Shown here one piece after another: positions 23,996-25,502 of a stretch of 25,502 bases of DNA (within the stretch, counting starts at the first letter, position 1; each line of letters starts with the position of its first letter). Position numbers and translations under genes: made by a program. Origin of the DNA: Phycisphaerales bacterium (GTDB lineage: Bacteria; Planctomycetota; Phycisphaerae; SM23-33); NCBI GenBank assembly GCA_003171235.1, contig PMYM01000069.1, positions 1 through 25,502 of the forward strand, read 5' to 3'. The notes under the pieces were generated by a model. It saw nothing but the letters and a program-made list of their open reading frames with translations. It searched no databases and was not told where the DNA came from.

Positions 23996-24634
23996 ATGAG
24001 AACCGTCGCGATTATCGTAGCGTGTGCCCTGGTCGCAGCCCTGGCCAGCGCCCAGATCGCCTCCCGACCCGCCAGCGGCCCGGCCACGGCCTCGGCCGCC
24101 ACTCAAAAGGAAACTACCGTGACCGCCAATCCCATCGTGTTGATGAGCACCTCCGAAGGCGACATCAAGATCGAGCTGTTCGCCGACAAGGCCCCCATCT
24201 CGGTCAAGAACTTCCTGCGTTACGTTGACGAGGGGCACTACGACGGCACCATCTTTCACCGCGTCATCAAGGGCTTCATGATCCAGGGCGGCGGCTTCGA
24301 CGCCGAATTCAACGAGAAGTCCGCCCATGCCGCCATCCGCAACGAGGCCGGCAACGGCCTCAAGAACGTCCGCGGCACCCTGGCCATGGCCCGCACTAAC
24401 GAAGTTGACTCGGCCACCGCCCAGTTCTTCATCAACGTGGTGGACAGCGACTTCCTGGACCACCGTGACGAAACCGCCCGAGGCTTTGGCTACGCCGTCT
24501 TCGGGAAGGTCATTGAAGGCATGGACGTGGCGGACAAGATCCGCAATGCTCCCACTGGCCGAAAGGGGCCATTCCCCCAGGACGCCCCCCTGGAAACCCG
24601 CCTGATAAAGTCCGTCAAGCGCGTCCAGCAGTAG
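23996..24634 (+). CDS. Exported cyclophilin-type peptidyl-prolyl isomerase
   Basis: Cyclophilins catalyse cis-trans isomerisation of proline peptide bonds. The first about 20 residues (MRTVAIIVACALVAALASAQ) look like a Sec signal peptide with an ASA-Q cleavage site, followed by an Ala/Pro/Thr-rich linker to about residue 44. The cyclophilin domain has FHRVIKGFMIQGG (catalytic Arg with Phe and Gln), NEAGNGLKNVRGTLAMAR, SATAQFFINV and DFLDH, and GYAVFGKVIEGMDV near the end. AAGGAG (23984-23989) is 6 bases upstream. The product of 212 residues is probably periplasmic; no lipobox is seen. It is convergent with the flavodoxin gene. Confidence 0.94.
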   Translation: MRTVAIIVACALVAALASAQIASRPASGPATASAATQKETTVTANPIVLMSTSEGDIKIELFADKAPISVKNFLRYVDEGHYDGTIFHRVIKGFMIQGGGFDAEFNEKSAHAAIRNEAGNGLKNVRGTLAMARTNEVDSATAQFFINVVDSDFLDHRDETARGFGYAVFGKVIEGMDVADKIRNAPTGRKGPFPQDAPLETRLIKSVKRVQQ

Positions 24635-24643
24635 GCGAAAAAA

Positions 24644-24735
24644 CTTGAACCACAAAGGTCACAAAGAGCGCTAAGAGACAGGGTAGTTCTACTCTTTGCT
24701 CTGCTTTGTGCTCTTGGTGGTCTTTGTGGTTCAAG
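24644..24735. repeat. Long imperfect palindrome with 9-nt internal period
   Basis: CTTGAACCACAAAG (24644-24657) and CTTTGTGGTTCAAG (24722-24735) are a perfect 14-bp inverted pair. Pairing continues inward for another 13 positions with one mismatch and a few G-T pairs, then a shifted GTAG/CTAC stem (24683-24692) caps it. The left arm is made of 9-nt units (CACAAAGGT, CACAAAGAG, CGCTAAGAG at 24651-24677). It lies between the stop of the cyclophilin gene and the last codons of the flavodoxin gene on the other strand, so it may act as a bidirectional terminator. Repeats of this look are common in environmental genomes of several phyla. Confidence 0.8.
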
Positions 24736-25213
24736 CCGTTTTTGCGGATCGGATTCGTTCCGCAAATTCCTGGAGCTGGGCCAGCAGCACGGGGTCGTCG
24801 CCGCGGGGCTTTTTGAGCACCAGCCGGCAGGCCAGGCCGCCGGGCAGCATCTTCGCAAGGCTCTCCAGCGTGCGCTCGCCGCCGCTGCCGTCCATGGTGG
24901 CAAAGGCGATAACGCTCTTGCCGGCAAGGTCATGCTGGCGGATGAACGCGCGGATGGCCGGCGGGGGGGCAAAGGCCCATACCGGCATGCCCAAGACTAT
25001 TACCTTTCGGCCGGAAAGATCGTGCGAGCTGGTCAGGGTGGCGGGGCGGTCAAACATGGTGTCGCGCCCTGCCAGGAGCCAGCCCTTCGCCCCGGAGCGG
25101 TGGGCGGCCTCGGTGATCTCCTCCAAGTCGGCCCCCAGCATGCGCGCCAGGTGGACGGCCACCGCTTTGGTCTTGCCCGACCGCGAGTAGTAGGCCACAA
25201 GAATCTCGTTCAT
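24731..25213 (-). CDS. Flavodoxin-like protein
   Basis: The 160-residue product begins MNEILVAYYSRSGKTKAVA: a beta strand followed by the phosphate-binding loop YSRSGKT, as in flavodoxins and flavodoxin-like FMN proteins. VIVLGMPVWAFAPPPAIRAFI corresponds to the second FMN-contact region (aromatic W with P-rich loop), and GKSVIAFATMDGSGGERTLESL to the third. A ribosome binding site, GGGAGG on the minus strand (25220-25225), lies 6 bases upstream. The C-terminus and stop lie in the right arm of the palindrome. The role could be electron transfer or a quinone-reductase-like activity; which one is not visible. Confidence 0.88.
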   Translation of the reverse strand: MNEILVAYYSRSGKTKAVAVHLARMLGADLEEITEAAHRSGAKGWLLAGRDTMFDRPATLTSSHDLSGRKVIVLGMPVWAFAPPPAIRAFIRQHDLAGKSVIAFATMDGSGGERTLESLAKMLPGGLACRLVLKKPRGDDPVLLAQLQEFAERIRSAKTA

Positions 25214-25239
25214 CGCCTGCCTCCCGGAAAAGACTCACC

Positions 25240-25266
25240 GCAGAGGACGCAGAGAACACAGAGGTA
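25240..25266 (+). repeat. 9-nt tandem repeat, three units
   Basis: Three adjacent 9-nt units, GCAGAGGAC, GCAGAGAAC and ACAGAGGTA, start at 25240, 25249 and 25258, preceded by CACC. They are purine-rich and continue into an A/G-rich run to about 25319. The period and style match the units in the palindrome at 24644-24735, but no complementary right arm is found in the window. Confidence 0.7.
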
Positions 25267-25319
25267 ATCAAGAAACAAAGACAGAGGAAAAACAAGAAGA
25301 ACCTCAAAGGAAAGAAGAC

Positions 25320-25502
25320 TAGAGCGTTTTTCATAAAAGCTGTCGTAATCGGAGGGATGATGTCGATGTTCCTTTCATGGGAATCGCATCTGCGGATACA
25401 AGACAACGGGCCTTGGCGGCGTACCAGCAAGGCGGGAAAGCACAGTCGGAGATTGCCGCCCTCTTCGGCGTTACTTTGCGCACGTTTCAACGTTGGTGGC
25501 AC
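25320..25502 (+). mobile_element. Left edge of an IS630-type element (partial)
   Basis: The window ends in a transposase-like reading frame, so an insertion sequence probably begins between the purine-rich repeat and the ATG at 25377. A sharp change in sequence character occurs around 25320, and TA at 25320-25321 would fit the TA target of the IS630/Tc1 group. The exact end and its inverted repeat cannot be proven because the right end is outside the window. Confidence 0.45.
25377..25502 (+). CDS. IS630-type transposase, N-terminal fragment (3' partial)
   Basis: An ATG at 25377 opens a frame running to the window edge (42 codons): it begins MGIASADTRQRALAAYQQGG and continues KAQSEIAALFGVTLRTFQRW. 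This has the shape of the N-terminal helix-turn-helix of IS630-family transposases: a basic first helix (RQRAL), a Gly turn, E-IAA-FGVT and a recognition helix ending in QRWW. The catalytic DDE region lies beyond the window. GGAGG at 25351-25355 is too far upstream (21 bases) to be a strong ribosome binding site. An unrelated HTH regulator remains possible. Confidence 0.6.
   Translation, partial: MGIASADTRQRALAAYQQGGKAQSEIAALFGVTLRTFQRWWH

Noticed and set aside
25050..25502. 150-codon minus-strand frame at the right edge
   Set aside because: It overlaps the start of the flavodoxin gene in another frame and reads through the purine-rich repeat; the hydrophobic stretch comes from the poly-purine tract.

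Overview
The window is a GC-rich bacterial chromosomal segment dominated by one long, co-directional translation and transcription locus on the + strand. It reads rpoC (5' end cut by the window edge), rpsL, rpsG, fusA, then a continuous S10-spc-alpha series: rpsJ, rplC, rplD, rplW, rplB, rpsS, rplV, rpsC, rplP, rpmC, rpsQ, rplN, rplX, rplE, rpsN (zinc type), rpsH, rplF, rplR, rpsE, rplO, secY, adk, map, rpmJ, rpsM, rpsK, rpsD, rpoA, rplQ. A HIT-family protein and an exported cyclophilin-type prolyl isomerase follow on the same strand. A flavodoxin-like gene lies on the opposite strand, and the first 42 codons of what looks like an IS630-type transposase run off the right edge.

The organism is most likely a member of the Planctomycetota/PVC group, possibly Phycisphaerae. 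This is inference. It rests on the high GC content, the form of L2 (HPCSPTGK near the C-terminus), the missing rpmD and infA in their usual slots, an EF-G that resembles the spdEFG1/mitochondrial EF-G1 type, and intergenic repeats built on a 9-nt period. No rRNA or other phylogenetic marker settles it.

Layout: 1-4931 rpoC-rpsL-rpsG; 4932-5314 a 383-bp gene-free, hairpin-rich fusA leader; 5315-7384 fusA, with no tuf after it; 7385-7539 a promoter and short hairpin leader for the S10 cluster; 7540-23415 the ribosomal cluster, with many start/stop overlaps (ATGA, GTGA, TAATG) that suggest translational coupling; 23416-23569 a hairpin; 23570-24634 HIT and cyclophilin genes; 24644-24735 a long imperfect palindrome between convergent genes; 24731-25213 flavodoxin (- strand); 25214-25502 a tandem repeat and the IS edge.

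The products work together: RNA polymerase beta' and alpha, most small-subunit and large-subunit ribosomal proteins of this conserved cluster, EF-G for translocation, SecY for export of nascent proteins, methionine aminopeptidase for N-terminal processing and adenylate kinase for nucleotide balance. The main departures from the ordinary are a SecY with about 136 extra N-terminal residues carrying four predicted membrane helices, a ribosomal protein S3 with an RGG-like and Pro/Ala/Gly tail of about 79 residues, the structured fusA leader, and the 9-nt-period repeats at the right end. No clearly new multi-gene system (defence, CRISPR, biosynthetic) is visible.
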